A stretch of DNA of 29,964 nt from CBFCZU01 sp965602635 (GCA_965602635.1 CBFCZU010000016.1:1-29964), one strand, 5' to 3'; positions 15,869 through 24,718 are shown, numbered from the stretch's first letter. The notes: a model not told the origin generated them from the sequence alone. Numbers and translations are program-made.

Positions 15869-16528
15869 TCAGATTCGCCGCGCCACCCACAGGATCCCGC
15901 GCCGGACGACCTCGCGGAAGGTCTGGTTGGCGAAGGCGACGCCGTCGTGGCCGAGCTGGAGGCAGAAGACGCGGGCCTGCCCGTGCCGGCGCGTCCAGGC
16001 GATGGCCTTGAGGCACCTGGGGTGGTCGGTCGTCAGCAGGACGCGGTTCGTGCCATCGGCGTCGGCGTCGCCCATCGTGTAGGTCTCGTCGACGATCTCC
16101 CAGTCGCTGAGCCCCCGCGTGATGGGGTGATCGGCGTCGGCGACGTGGATGGCCATCCGCTGACCGTGGTCGAAGTCGGTGAACGTGCCCGCGTCGATGC
16201 CCGAAATCCGCCGCCAGGCGGGCCAGTCGCCGTGGGCCAGGATTGCATGGTGCAGCAGGAAGATGCCCTGCGGCGTCCGGCCGAGCGCCTCGAGCACGCT
16301 TCGCTGCTTGCCGGCGTACCACGGCCCGTCGTCGGCCGGGGCGCCCTTGAGCATGTGGTAGAAGACGACGGCGTCATAGTCGCCGCGGCACGCCCCGGCG
16401 TCGGCGCAGAAGTCCTCCATGTGCTGGACGTACGCGTCCACGCCGTCGAGGCCCCGGAAGAGCCGGTGGAAGGGCATGACCTCGAACGAGTGCCCGCCGG
16501 TGACCACGGCCGTCTTGACAGGTTGCAT
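15869..16528 (-). CDS. ThuA-domain protein (trehalose-utilisation type)
   Basis: This 219-residue, single-domain ThuA-like protein has a class I glutamine-amidotransferase-like fold. Family landmarks are AVVTGGHSFEVMPFHRLF at the N-terminus, DYDAVVFYHM, GIFLLHHAI, HPITRGLSDWEIVDETY, LTTDHPRCLKAIAWTRRHGQARVFCLQLGHD and a C-terminal GILWVARRI. ThuA of rhizobia acts with ThuB, a Gfo/Idh/MocA dehydrogenase, in a keto-sugar route of trehalose use. The biochemical step of this homologue is not established. GGAGG sits 8 bases before the ATG. It follows the PEP-hydrolase-like gene by 21 bases, so co-transcription is likely. Its conserved HPITRGLSDWE block is paralleled by HPLAAGLSG in the two PEP-CTERM proteins of this window. 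Confidence 0.88.
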   Translation of the reverse strand: MQPVKTAVVTGGHSFEVMPFHRLFRGLDGVDAYVQHMEDFCADAGACRGDYDAVVFYHMLKGAPADDGPWYAGKQRSVLEALGRTPQGIFLLHHAILAHGDWPAWRRISGIDAGTFTDFDHGQRMAIHVADADHPITRGLSDWEIVDETYTMGDADADGTNRVLLTTDHPRCLKAIAWTRRHGQARVFCLQLGHDGVAFANQTFREVVRRGILWVARRI

Positions 16529-16549
16529 CGTCGTGCCTCCGGCCGCCGG

Positions 16550-17383
16550 TTACGGCGCGAACCGGACGGCCTTGAACTTCTCCATCTGCTCGCGGATGGC
16601 CACCTCGGTGGGCAGGCGCTCCATGCTGCTGGCGCCGTAGAAGCCGTGGATGCCCTCGGTGTGCTGGAGGACGTACTCGGCGTCCCCGGGCATGGAGATC
16701 GGCCCGCCGTGGCAGAGGACGATCACGCCGCCGTTGACGCCCTTGGCGGCGTCGGCGATGGCCTGGACCTTCGCGGGCGCCTCCTCCAGCGTCAGCGCCG
16801 ACGTCGCGCCGATCGCGCCCTTGGTGGTCAGGCCCATGTGGGCGACGACCACGTCCGCGCCGGCGGCGGCCATCTGCTTCGCCTCGTCCTCGTTGAAGGC
16901 ATACGGCGTGGTGAACAGGTCCATCTCGCGGGCCTGGCGGATCATCTCCACCTCCAGGCCGTAGCCCATGCCCGTCTCCTCCAGGTTCCGCCGGAAGAGC
17001 CCGTCGCACAGGCCGACCGTGGGGAAGTTCTGCACGCCGGAGAAGCCCGCGTCGCGGACCTCGCGCAGGAAGGCGTCCATGCGCCGGAACGGGTCGGTCC
17101 CGCAGACGCCGGCCAGCACGGGCGTGTCGGTCACCACGGTGAGCACTTCGCCGGCCATCTCCATCACGATGGCGTTGGCGTCGCCGTAGGGCATGCAGCC
17201 GGCCAGCGACCCGCGCCCCGCCATGCGGAAGCGCCCGGAGTTGTAGATGATGATCAGGTCGACGCCGCCGGCCTCCTCGAACTTCGCGCTGATGCCCGTT
17301 CCGGCCCCGCCGCCGATGATCGGCACGCCGGCGTCGATGGTCTTCCGCAGGCGCGCCAGCACCTCTTGTCGCGTGAATGCCAT
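16550..17383 (-). CDS. Phosphoenolpyruvate hydrolase-like TIM-barrel protein (Tm-1 C-terminal-type)
   Basis: The 277-residue protein matches the PEP_hydrolase/TIM-barrel 'signal transduction' family: MAFTRQEVLARLRKTIDAGVPIIGGGAGTGISAKFEEAGGVDLIIIYNSGRFRMAGRGSLAG, GVCGTDPFR, GVQNFPTVGLCDG and ADVVVAHMGLTTKG, then HGGPISMPGDAEYVL and GFYGASSMERLP. The same domain is fused behind a UPF0261 domain in plant Tm-1-type and many fungal proteins. Here that partner is encoded two genes upstream. The family name reflects distant similarity to PEP mutase/isocitrate-lyase-like barrels. No reaction is proven to my knowledge, so a lyase or hydrolase on a small keto acid is only a guess. AAGGAG lies 7 bases before the ATG. 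A 99-base spacer separates it from the cupin gene. Confidence 0.9.
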   Translation of the reverse strand: MAFTRQEVLARLRKTIDAGVPIIGGGAGTGISAKFEEAGGVDLIIIYNSGRFRMAGRGSLAGCMPYGDANAIVMEMAGEVLTVVTDTPVLAGVCGTDPFRRMDAFLREVRDAGFSGVQNFPTVGLCDGLFRRNLEETGMGYGLEVEMIRQAREMDLFTTPYAFNEDEAKQMAAAGADVVVAHMGLTTKGAIGATSALTLEEAPAKVQAIADAAKGVNGGVIVLCHGGPISMPGDAEYVLQHTEGIHGFYGASSMERLPTEVAIREQMEKFKAVRFAP

Positions 17384-17482
17384 GGGTCGCTCCTTCTTTC
17401 CCGGGGGGCGAGGGCGGCTGGAGGGGATGCGAAGCGCACGGGCGCTGCTCCCCGCCCCGCGCAGCCGCCGCGCTCCCGCGGA

Positions 17483-17908
17483 TCAGCTCTGCCGCTTGGG
17501 CGGCTCGACGGTCACGCCGTCCATGGCCCTCAGCTCGGCCTCCGGGCCGGGCGGGGCGTAGATCGCCAGCAGACGCATCGGCCCGTCGCCCGTGTTCACG
17601 GTCGAGTGGAACGCGTCCGGCGGGATGTGGATCAGCACGCCCGCGCCGACCTCTCGCTCCTCTTGGCGGCCGTCCACCTCCACCACCTGGAGCCCCACGC
17701 CTTCGAGGACGTAGAGGATCTCCTCGCAGCCGGGGTGGTTGTGGCGGTCGTGCCCCTTGCCGGGCTCGAGGCTCACCACGCCGGCGCTGAACTTCTCCGC
17801 GCGGGTGACGCGCGGCTCGGACAGCCACGACAGGCGGCCCCAGCCGAACACCTGGGTCTCGACGTCGTCTTCCTCGACGAAGGCAAGCTTGCGCGATTCC
17901 TCGGTCAT
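17483..17908 (-). CDS. Cupin-domain protein
   Basis: This 141-residue single-domain cupin carries both conserved motifs. Motif 1 is GKGHDRHNHPGCEEILYVLEG, with metal ligands H56, H58 and E62 or E63. Motif 2 is HIPPDAFHSTVN, with H101. A divalent metal site is therefore expected. Such cupins act as sugar isomerases, dioxygenases or small-molecule binders; the sequence does not decide. Its ATG begins immediately after the TGA of the upstream Tm-1-like gene with no spacer, so the two are almost certainly translated together. Position between the two Tm-1-type halves suggests a shared pathway. Confidence 0.9.
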   Translation of the reverse strand: MTEESRKLAFVEEDDVETQVFGWGRLSWLSEPRVTRAEKFSAGVVSLEPGKGHDRHNHPGCEEILYVLEGVGLQVVEVDGRQEEREVGAGVLIHIPPDAFHSTVNTGDGPMRLLAIYAPPGPEAELRAMDGVTVEPPKRQS

Positions 17909-19144
17909 TCAGCACTCTCCCTTCTTCTTGTCGATCAGCGCGAGCATCATCTCGACGGCGCGGTCGGCGAAGGCGGGGTCGTTGATGTTGCCGTCCATCT
18001 CGACGACCTCGATGCCTTCGTTCAGGTTCTCCTTGATCGCGTCGAACATGGCCTGGTCGGCCTGGCGGTCGCAGAACGGCTGGCCGTCGCCGTCGAGGAT
18101 GCTCACGCCGCGCAGGGGGATCAGGAACGCGACCGGCCCGCGGGCGGCGTTGGCCTTGGCGGCGAACGCCTCGCCCATCCGGCGGTTCTCCTCGACGTTC
18201 GTCCGCATGAGCGTCACCGACGGGTTCCACTCGTAGAAGCAGCGCCCGGCGTCCTTGTACTCCCGCGGGACGGTGCTCATGGGGCCGAAGTTCGCCATGT
18301 CCACGCAGCCGGGGACGATCAGGTGCGGCACGCCCATCTCGCCCGCCGCGCCGAGGCGCTCGGTGCCGGCGTCGAACACACCGCCGCAGACCGTGTCGGC
18401 CCACTCGGTCGTGGTGATGTCCAGCACGGCGTCGACGAGCCCCTCGCGGACGAGCGACTCCATCGTCCGCCCGCCCGTGCCCGTGGCGTGGAAGACCAGC
18501 ACCTCGTAGCCCTTCGCCGACAGGGCCTCCATGCACGCGCCGACGCACTCGGTGGTGTTGCCGAACATCGAGGCGGTGATGATGGGCTTTTCGTCCGGCG
18601 CGGCGGGCACGTCGGCGGCGACCATGCCGCAGATCGCCCCGGCCGCCCGCGCGAAGATCATCCGCGAGACGCGGTTGATGCCCGCCACGTCCACGATGGA
18701 CGGCACCATCGCTACGTCCTTGGTCCCGACGTAGGCGCTGGTGTCGCCGGAGGCGGCGGTCGAGACGCACACCTTCGGCACGCCGACGGGCAGGGCGCGC
18801 ATGGCCGCTGCGACGATCGTCGTACCGCCCGTGCCCCCCATGCCGATGATGCCGTCGAAGGTGCCCTCGTCGTGCAGCCGCTTCGCCACGGCCGCCGCGC
18901 CCGCCGTCATCACCTTCATCGCCTCGCCGCGGTCCTGCTTCTCGCGAAGGGCGGGCAGGTCGCCGCCGCCGGCCCGGGCCACCTCGTCGGCCTCGACGTC
19001 CACAGGGAAGAGGTCCGTCGTGCCCAGCACGCCCGTGTTGATCGCGAGGACCTCGCCGCCGCCGGCTTGGATCCGCTCCCGCAGGAAGGCGTACTCGGCG
19101 CCCTTCGTGTCGAACGCCCCGATCATCGCGATCTTCCCGGCCAT
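17909..19144 (-). CDS. Tm-1-like ATP-binding domain protein (UPF0261)
   Basis: This 411-residue protein has the UPF0261 pattern. MIGAFDTKGAEYAFLRERI (7-25) and VLAINTGVLG open it, then IIGMGGTGGTTIVAAAMRALPVGVPKVCVSTAASGDTSAYVG and DVAMVPSIVDVAGINRVSRMIF. The second half holds ITASMFGNTTECVGACMEAL, VFHATGTGGRTMESLV, DITTTEWADTVCGGVF and VPGCVDMANFG. The plant homologue Tm-1 binds ATP through this domain and blocks tobamovirus replication. In bacteria the metabolic role is unknown. AGGAAAGGG lies upstream of the ATG, overlapping the stop of the beta-propeller gene 16 bases away. It heads the cupin/PEP-hydrolase-like/ThuA block. Confidence 0.92.
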   Translation of the reverse strand: MAGKIAMIGAFDTKGAEYAFLRERIQAGGGEVLAINTGVLGTTDLFPVDVEADEVARAGGGDLPALREKQDRGEAMKVMTAGAAAVAKRLHDEGTFDGIIGMGGTGGTTIVAAAMRALPVGVPKVCVSTAASGDTSAYVGTKDVAMVPSIVDVAGINRVSRMIFARAAGAICGMVAADVPAAPDEKPIITASMFGNTTECVGACMEALSAKGYEVLVFHATGTGGRTMESLVREGLVDAVLDITTTEWADTVCGGVFDAGTERLGAAGEMGVPHLIVPGCVDMANFGPMSTVPREYKDAGRCFYEWNPSVTLMRTNVEENRRMGEAFAAKANAARGPVAFLIPLRGVSILDGDGQPFCDRQADQAMFDAIKENLNEGIEVVEMDGNINDPAFADRAVEMMLALIDKKKGEC

Positions 19145-19160
19145 GGTGCCTGCCCTTTCC

Positions 19161-20456
19161 TCACCGGCTGCCGCGCGCGGCCCGGACGATCCCGCGGACG
19201 TCGATCAGCCAGAGCTGCCGCCCGCCGCCGCCGTGGGGCGAATCGATGCAGACCTTCGTCCCGTCGCGGCTGAAGCGCGGGTGCGTGTCGCAGCGCCATT
19301 CGCCGCGGTACTCGCGCGGCAGGTGGAAGTGCCCCAGCCAGAAACGCCGCCCCGTCGGCACGTGGAACAGGTAGGGGCTCTGCCCGCGGCCTTTCCCGCG
19401 GGGGTACGTGTCGTTGAGGATCCACTCCCTCCCGCCGCCCAGGGGCAGGTAGGTGCAGTGGCCGTTCGCCGTCATCACGCCCTGGCCGACCTGCTCGCAC
19501 GTCCCCGTCGTCTCGTCGAACAGGTAGAACGCGCTCGGCTTGCCCGCCGGCCGCGTCCACGCCAGGATGTGCCCCCCGTCGCGCCAGATGAAGTGCGACG
19601 TGTGACCGGATGGATCGACGACGCGGACGTCCCGGCCGTCGGGCGTGGCCGTCAGCATGCGCGTGCGGAAGCCGCCCCGCCCGGCGTCCGGGCGCCAGCG
19701 GTGCAGGAAGATGAACCGCTTGCCGTCGGGGGCGAACAGCAGGTGGTTGAAGTAGTGCTTGGCGCCGCGCATGCTCGCGTCGAGCTTGCCGAACCTCGCG
19801 ATGTCGGCCAGCGAGACGATGACCTTCGCCTCGCCCGTCTTCATGTCGATGCGCCAGATGCCCGAATCCGCCGGGGCAAGCTCCTTGGCGTGCGGGTCCG
19901 GGACCCCCGCGTAGCCGTAGCCCGGGCGCATGTCCTGGACGCGGGCGAAGTCCGGCGCGACGCCCACGCGCCCGTCCGGCGAGATCGTGTAGACCGCGCG
20001 CGGGATCGTGCGCTTCCGGCGCGTCTTGACGTCGAGGACGTGGCAGACGAATCGCCCGCCCTGGCGGTCGTTCCAGACGATCCGGCTCCTCGAGCCCGGC
20101 AGCCACTGGAGCATGCAGCCCTGCTGCCAGCCCCAGGCGCGGCTGTCGCCCAGCTCGATCCACCGGTCGCCGTCGGACAGGTCGACCATGCCGATCCGGA
20201 TGACGTCGCCCGGCCTCGGGGAGCGGTGCTCGAAGTCCACCTCCATGCCCAGGACGTACCGGTCGGTCGGGTCGAACTGCCACTTGTCGTAGTAGCCGAA
20301 CCAGTGGTGCTTCGGGCCCTTCGTGATCGCCCGGACGGGGGGGAGCTTCTCGTCGGCTTCCCCCTGCGCTCGCGCGGGGCCGGCATGCGGGCCGCACAGC
20401 ACCGCCGCGAGGCAGCAGAGCCGAACCGAAGCCCTGCGGAAGAGAGAGGATCGCAT
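19161..20456 (-). CDS. Secreted beta-propeller protein, oligogalacturonide-lyase-like or TolB-like
   Basis: This 431-residue protein has an N-terminal signal peptide (about 1-30, ending GPARAQG). The rest shows repeated propeller-blade strands: GKRFIFLHRW, GHTSHFIWRDGGHILAWTR, GRRFWLGHFHLP, GEWRCDTHPRFSRDGTKVCIDSPHGGGGRQLWLIDV. The opening GPKHHWFGYYDKWQFDPTDRYVLGMEVDFEHR is conserved in a group of PVC-superphylum secreted propellers. Similarity to oligogalacturonate lyases is at fold level, with His-rich stretches (GHTSHF, GHCTYL, CDTHPRFS) that might bind metal. A pectin- or uronate-linked role would suit the UxaE/SDR genes in this array but is inference. AAGGAAG is 7 bases before the ATG. 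Confidence 0.78.
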   Translation of the reverse strand: MRSSLFRRASVRLCCLAAVLCGPHAGPARAQGEADEKLPPVRAITKGPKHHWFGYYDKWQFDPTDRYVLGMEVDFEHRSPRPGDVIRIGMVDLSDGDRWIELGDSRAWGWQQGCMLQWLPGSRSRIVWNDRQGGRFVCHVLDVKTRRKRTIPRAVYTISPDGRVGVAPDFARVQDMRPGYGYAGVPDPHAKELAPADSGIWRIDMKTGEAKVIVSLADIARFGKLDASMRGAKHYFNHLLFAPDGKRFIFLHRWRPDAGRGGFRTRMLTATPDGRDVRVVDPSGHTSHFIWRDGGHILAWTRPAGKPSAFYLFDETTGTCEQVGQGVMTANGHCTYLPLGGGREWILNDTYPRGKGRGQSPYLFHVPTGRRFWLGHFHLPREYRGEWRCDTHPRFSRDGTKVCIDSPHGGGGRQLWLIDVRGIVRAARGSR

Positions 20457-20520
20457 CCGTTGCTTCCTTGCCGGGGGGCCGCCCCCGACCGCGAGAGAAA
20501 CGCCGCGCTTCCGCGACGCC

Positions 20521-22650
20521 TCATCCCGTCAGGTCCCACGCGATCGGAGGCATCAGCATCTGTCCGGCCAGCCGTTCTACCGCGCCGATGTCCGCGCCGC
20601 AACCCGGCCAGAGGAGCAGCGTGAGGTCGTGGCTGCCCGAGTCGGTGACGGGCTGGTCCGGCCGGTCGGCGGCGGGGAACGGGTCGTGATGGGCGGCATA
20701 CGGGCTCCGCAGGAGCGTCAGGTTGACGGCGCCGGGCTCGACGCCCGCGGAGAAGACCTCCGGCGCGACGATGGCCAGGCGGTCGCCCTCGGTGCCGAGG
20801 AGCATTCCGCCGCTGACGGGGTACTCCAGGGCGTCGATCGGCCGATCCTGCGGCCCGCCGCTGACGAGGTCCGTTCGCTCGATGATGCTTCCGGGCGCGT
20901 CGACGCGCAGCCGCAGGCGCCGGCGGACCTCCGCCCAGACCACGCGAAGGTGCAGGCGCAGCAGCGGCTCGCCGCGGCACAGCGCGGCCCGGCACCAGAC
21001 CCGGCAGCGCCCGAAGCCGCCGCGGACGCGCAGGGCGGCACGGAGCGGGCCTCGCTCAACGACGTCCGCGGGCAGGCGCCAGGAGATCGGCCCCAGCACC
21101 GCGCCGTCGAAGCGGCTAGCGCCCCCGTGGCAGTGCGTCCAGGTGTCGGTGGGGTCGTCGCACACCTCCAGGCGAAGCCGCCACCGGCCGATCTCGATGC
21201 CGTCGCGGCGAAGGTCGGCGCGAATCGCCCCGTTGCCCAGGGCGCGAGGATCGACCGTGAGGCCTTCTGGAGGCAGAATCGCCGCGTCGTCCTGGCCGTC
21301 GGCGGGCTCGTCCGGCGCGGCGACGATGCGGAGAACGCGGCGCCCCCGGGCGGGCACGCGGGTGCGGAAGAGCAGCCGGCGCGCGCCCGTCATGGACAGC
21401 GGGTCGATCGCCTGGGTCTCGATGGTGCGGTCGTCCTCGCTCAGCAGTCGCAAGTCGCCCTCGCGGCCGGGGGCGAGCCACGGCTCGTGCTCGACCCAGC
21501 CCTGGAAGGGCCGGTCGGCGGGGTTGAAGACGACGATCTTGTGCGTGCCGGGCTCGGCCTCGGCGCGGAAGGCGCGGCGCGTGGCGGTCGTGATGACGCC
21601 ATCGGCGGCCGCTTCGGCGTCCGTCATCTCGCCGGCGGCGCGGCGGCTCTCCGGCTCGATGCACGTCCCGCCGAGGATGTCGTGGAACTGGTTGAAGAGG
21701 ACCTTTCGCCAGGCGGCGTCGAGCGCCTCGCGCGCGTCGGGCGGGGCGGCGTCCGGCAGGGCCCGGAGCGTCTGGGCGGCCTGGACGAGGCGCCCCTCGG
21801 CGCGGCGCATGGCCACCTTGATGCGCCGCTCGACGCTGTAGCAGCCGACGGCGTGGTGCTGGAGCTCGCCCTCGACGACCGGCAGGCCCTCGATCTGCGA
21901 GGCGACGGCGTCGAAGAACGCCCGGGGATGGCTGAAGGCCAGCCGCACGCCTTCGATCCCCTCGGCGTGGGCGGCGATCCACTCGATCTGCGCATTGGTC
22001 GGCCCGCCGCCGTGGTCGCCCACGCCGTAGAAGCACATCGTCTGATCGATGCCCTCCGGCAGGAGCGTCAAGGCCCGCTCGACGTGCTCGCGCAGGTCCG
22101 CGGCGGCCGTTGTGTAGGCCCCGGCGATGCGGAAGGCCGTTACCTCCCGCCCGTCCGGGCTGCGCCACCGGAAGAGACGCGCCGGCAGGTCCCGCTCCTC
22201 CGGGCCCGGGCGCATGAACACGTAGCTGTCGATGCCCACCTTGCGCAGGAAGCGCGGCAGATACGCGGTGTGGCCGAAGGAGTCGATGTTGTACCCCACC
22301 GTCGCGGCGCGCCCGAAGTGCTCTTGGAACCAGCGCTGGCCGACGTCGAGCTGGCGCGCGAACGACGCGGGCGAGGGCAGGTTGCAGTCCGGCTCGATGA
22401 CCATGCCGCCGACGATCCGCCACCGGCCGGCCTCGACGAAGCGGCGGACGCGCTCGAACAGCGCCGGATCGTGCCGCTCGACCTGCTCGTGGAACCAGCT
22501 CGCGCTGCACGTGAAGACGAAGTCGGCGTGTTCCTCGAGGCGGTCGCACGCGCTGCGGGCCGTGGCCAGGGCGGCGTCCACCCCGTCCGACCTGCGCCAC
22601 AGCCACGCCGGGTCAAGGTGCGCGTTGCCGATCATGTGGACCGTGATCAT
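20521..22650 (-). CDS. GH38 family alpha-mannosidase-like glycoside hydrolase
   Basis: The protein has 709 residues. The catalytic domain shows zinc ligands in NAHLDPAWLW (H11, D13), the nucleophile in NIDSFGH (D123), and QFHDILGGTCIEPESRRA (H323 ligand), with GELQHHAVGCYS in the helical region (about 262-273). The rest is the beta-rich C-terminal region typical of GH38. The family removes alpha-mannose or related sugars by a retaining, metal-assisted mechanism. No signal peptide is seen, so it should be cytoplasmic, acting on imported oligosaccharides. The ATG at 22650 places HxD at the family's normal N-terminal position; the frame remains open far upstream, but that part is antisense-like Arg-rich sequence overlapping the aldo/keto reductase. 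Linkage specificity cannot be read. Confidence 0.92.
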   Translation of the reverse strand: MITVHMIGNAHLDPAWLWRRSDGVDAALATARSACDRLEEHADFVFTCSASWFHEQVERHDPALFERVRRFVEAGRWRIVGGMVIEPDCNLPSPASFARQLDVGQRWFQEHFGRAATVGYNIDSFGHTAYLPRFLRKVGIDSYVFMRPGPEERDLPARLFRWRSPDGREVTAFRIAGAYTTAAADLREHVERALTLLPEGIDQTMCFYGVGDHGGGPTNAQIEWIAAHAEGIEGVRLAFSHPRAFFDAVASQIEGLPVVEGELQHHAVGCYSVERRIKVAMRRAEGRLVQAAQTLRALPDAAPPDAREALDAAWRKVLFNQFHDILGGTCIEPESRRAAGEMTDAEAAADGVITTATRRAFRAEAEPGTHKIVVFNPADRPFQGWVEHEPWLAPGREGDLRLLSEDDRTIETQAIDPLSMTGARRLLFRTRVPARGRRVLRIVAAPDEPADGQDDAAILPPEGLTVDPRALGNGAIRADLRRDGIEIGRWRLRLEVCDDPTDTWTHCHGGASRFDGAVLGPISWRLPADVVERGPLRAALRVRGGFGRCRVWCRAALCRGEPLLRLHLRVVWAEVRRRLRLRVDAPGSIIERTDLVSGGPQDRPIDALEYPVSGGMLLGTEGDRLAIVAPEVFSAGVEPGAVNLTLLRSPYAAHHDPFPAADRPDQPVTDSGSHDLTLLLWPGCGADIGAVERLAGQMLMPPIAWDLTG

Positions 22651-22682
22651 GATGGCCCTCGACGTGCGGAGTCCTCCCGCCG

Positions 22683-23654
22683 TCAGTGTTCGTCGCGCTC
22701 GAGGTTCAGCCAGGCGACTTCTTCGGCCGTCAGGTCGATGTCGCCGGCCGCGCCGTTCTCGCGCGCCTGTTCGACCGTCCACGCCGCCATCAGCGGGAAA
22801 CAGTTCAGCTCGCCGCAGATGCACCATGCCAGGGCGATCTGGGCGACGGAGGCGCCCTTCTCGGCCGCCAGCTCCTTCGCGCGGTCCAGGCGCCGGAAGT
22901 TGTCCGGCGAGCAGTAGCAGCGTACGCATCGCTTGTCGCCGCCGTCGGTGAACTCGTCCAGGTTGTCGCGCGTGAAGCGCCCGGAGAAGAAGCCGCCCGA
23001 CAGGCTGGACCACGGCAGCAGGGCGAGCTGGGTCTGGCGGTACCACTGGCGGGCCTCGGCGTCGGTGGTGATCGAGAGGCTCCCGCCGCCCCAGGGGTCC
23101 GCGACGCACTCGGCCAGCGAGTAGTGCGGGCTGGCGACGGCCATCGGGACCAGGCCGTGCTTGTCGGCGTACTCGTTGGCCTCCTCGATCCGCCGGTGCG
23201 ACCAGTTGGAGCCGCCGTACGCGCGGATTCTGCCCTCGTTGACGTGCTGGTCCATGCGCTCGACGAGCGGCCCGACCGGCTGGGAGGGATCGTCGCGGTG
23301 GAACGCGAAGACGTCGATGGCCTCGAAGCCCAGCCTCGCCAGGCAGTCGTGCAGGTCGGCGGAGATGTCGAACGGCGTGACGCGTTTGCGGTCGCGACTG
23401 TGGTGGCAGCACTTGTCCATCAGGACGATCTGCTCGCGGACGCCGCGGGCGTGGACCCACTTGCCGAACGTGCGGTCCGACCCGCCGCCGCCGTAGACGT
23501 GGGCGCTGTCGAACAGCGTAATGCCGGCCTCGAAGACGGCGTCGAGGAGCTCGAAGCCGAAGTCCTCGTTCCCGTCCCGCAGCATCACGGTGCCCTGGGC
23601 GATGCGGGAGACCTTCTTGTCCGCGTCCACGCCGGGAATCGTGCCGTACTTCAT
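22683..23654 (-). CDS. Aldo/keto reductase family protein
   Basis: This 323-residue (beta/alpha)8 reductase has the full catalytic tetrad: D49 and Y54 (FDSAHVYGGGGSD), K81 (LMDKC) and H119 (VFAFHRDDP). The coenzyme-binding end is recognisable (LPWSSLSGGFFSGRF; VAQIALAW). The family uses NADPH to reduce sugar aldehydes or ketones. An unusual RCVRCYCS stretch (about 240-247) has three close cysteines, which could be chance or a redox or metal site. AAGGAG lies 14 bases upstream of the ATG, a longer gap than usual. It precedes GH38 by 32 bases in the same direction. A sugar-related substrate is likely from context. Confidence 0.9.
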   Translation of the reverse strand: MKYGTIPGVDADKKVSRIAQGTVMLRDGNEDFGFELLDAVFEAGITLFDSAHVYGGGGSDRTFGKWVHARGVREQIVLMDKCCHHSRDRKRVTPFDISADLHDCLARLGFEAIDVFAFHRDDPSQPVGPLVERMDQHVNEGRIRAYGGSNWSHRRIEEANEYADKHGLVPMAVASPHYSLAECVADPWGGGSLSITTDAEARQWYRQTQLALLPWSSLSGGFFSGRFTRDNLDEFTDGGDKRCVRCYCSPDNFRRLDRAKELAAEKGASVAQIALAWCICGELNCFPLMAAWTVEQARENGAAGDIDLTAEEVAWLNLERDEH

Positions 23655-23734
23655 GGCGTGTCGTGCGCTCCTTCGGCTCCGCTCTTTGGTTGCCCCGCCG
23701 CGCGCGGGCGAAGCTCAAGCGGCAGCCAATCCGA

Positions 23735-24718
23735 TCACTCGAACGGGTACGTCAGGCCCCATTGGGCGCGGATCGCGTCGAGCGTCCGCAGGAGCGACAG
23801 CGTCTCGTCCAGCGGGATGGCGTCGCTTTCGAGCTTGCCGGCCGCGAGGCACCGGGCGACCTCGTCGGCCTCGTAGTTGTAGCCGTTGCCCACCATCGGC
23901 GGGTCGATCGTCTCCTGCTCGTGCTGGTCCTTCAGGACCGTCAGCTTGCCGCCGCGCCACCAGGCGTGGTGGAGGTGGATCTTGGCCTCGGTGCCGAGCA
24001 GCCAGGCCTCCATCGGCGTGTGGATGCGCACGCCGGTGGTCATCGAGGCGATCCGCCCGCCGTCGTACTTGATCACGATGCCGGCCTGCTCGTCCACGCC
24101 GGTCTCGCCGATATGGGCCAGCGAGGCGATCTCGCGGGCCTCGCCGAGGAACATCCCCGCCAGGCTGATGGGGTAGATGCCCACGTCGAGCAGCCCGCCG
24201 CCGGCCAGCTCGGGCTTCAGCAGGCGCCCCTCGGGGTTCCAGCCCGTGCGGAAGCCGAAGTCCGCCATGATCATCCGCAGCTCGCCGAGGCGGCCGGAGT
24301 CGACGATCTCCTTCGCCTTCCGCACCGACGGCAGGAAGCGGCTCCACATGGCCTCCATGCAGAAGACCTTCCTCTCGCGCGCGACGGCGACGGCCTCGGC
24401 GGCCTGGGCGGCGTTGACGGCGAAGGGCTTCTCGCAGAGGACCGCCTTGCCGGCCTGGAGGCACAGGATCGTCGCGTCCTTGTGCATGGGATGGGGCGTG
24501 GCGACGTAGATGGCGTCCACGTCCTCGTCGTCGGCGAGGGCCTGGTAGCTGCCGTGGCGGCGGGGGATGTCGAGCTCCTCGCCGAAGGCGTCGGCCGTGG
24601 CCTGGGAGCGGGAGCCGACGGCGACGACCTGGCCGTGCTCGGAGGCGCGCACGCCGGCGATGAACTTCCGGGCGATCCTCGCCGTGGCGAGGATGCCCCA
24701 TCGGAGCTTGTCGGGCAT
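23735..24718 (-). CDS. Gfo/Idh/MocA family oxidoreductase
   Basis: The 327-residue protein opens with a Rossmann fold (LRWGILATARIARKFIAGV, as in dihydrodiol/xylose-dehydrogenase-type members) and has ATPHPMHK followed by CEKPFAVN with the conserved Glu-Lys-Pro (95-97). The C-terminal beta-sheet domain carries LLDVGIYPISLAGMFLG, with Tyr where many members have the substrate His. Enzymes of this family oxidise or reduce sugars and cyclitols with NAD(P). The ATG at 24718 is preferred, with AAGGGA about 10 bases upstream; a GTG at 24742 would add eight residues. The gene sits between a nitroreductase and an aldo/keto reductase. With the ThuA protein downstream it recalls ThuB-ThuA keto-sugar metabolism, which is inference. 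Confidence 0.9.
   Translation of the reverse strand: MPDKLRWGILATARIARKFIAGVRASEHGQVVAVGSRSQATADAFGEELDIPRRHGSYQALADDEDVDAIYVATPHPMHKDATILCLQAGKAVLCEKPFAVNAAQAAEAVAVARERKVFCMEAMWSRFLPSVRKAKEIVDSGRLGELRMIMADFGFRTGWNPEGRLLKPELAGGGLLDVGIYPISLAGMFLGEAREIASLAHIGETGVDEQAGIVIKYDGGRIASMTTGVRIHTPMEAWLLGTEAKIHLHHAWWRGGKLTVLKDQHEQETIDPPMVGNGYNYEADEVARCLAAGKLESDAIPLDETLSLLRTLDAIRAQWGLTYPFE

Noticed and set aside
15737..19273. Open frame of 1178 codons on the plus strand
   Set aside because: It runs antisense across ThuA, the PEP-hydrolase-like gene, the cupin and UPF0261, which are all well supported. The composition is His/Asp/Val/Gly-rich shadow sequence.
22651..23718. N-terminal extension of the GH38 frame
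   Set aside because: It would place the catalytic HxD more than 350 residues from the start and overlaps the aldo/keto reductase in another frame. It is Arg-rich and unlike any GH38 region.
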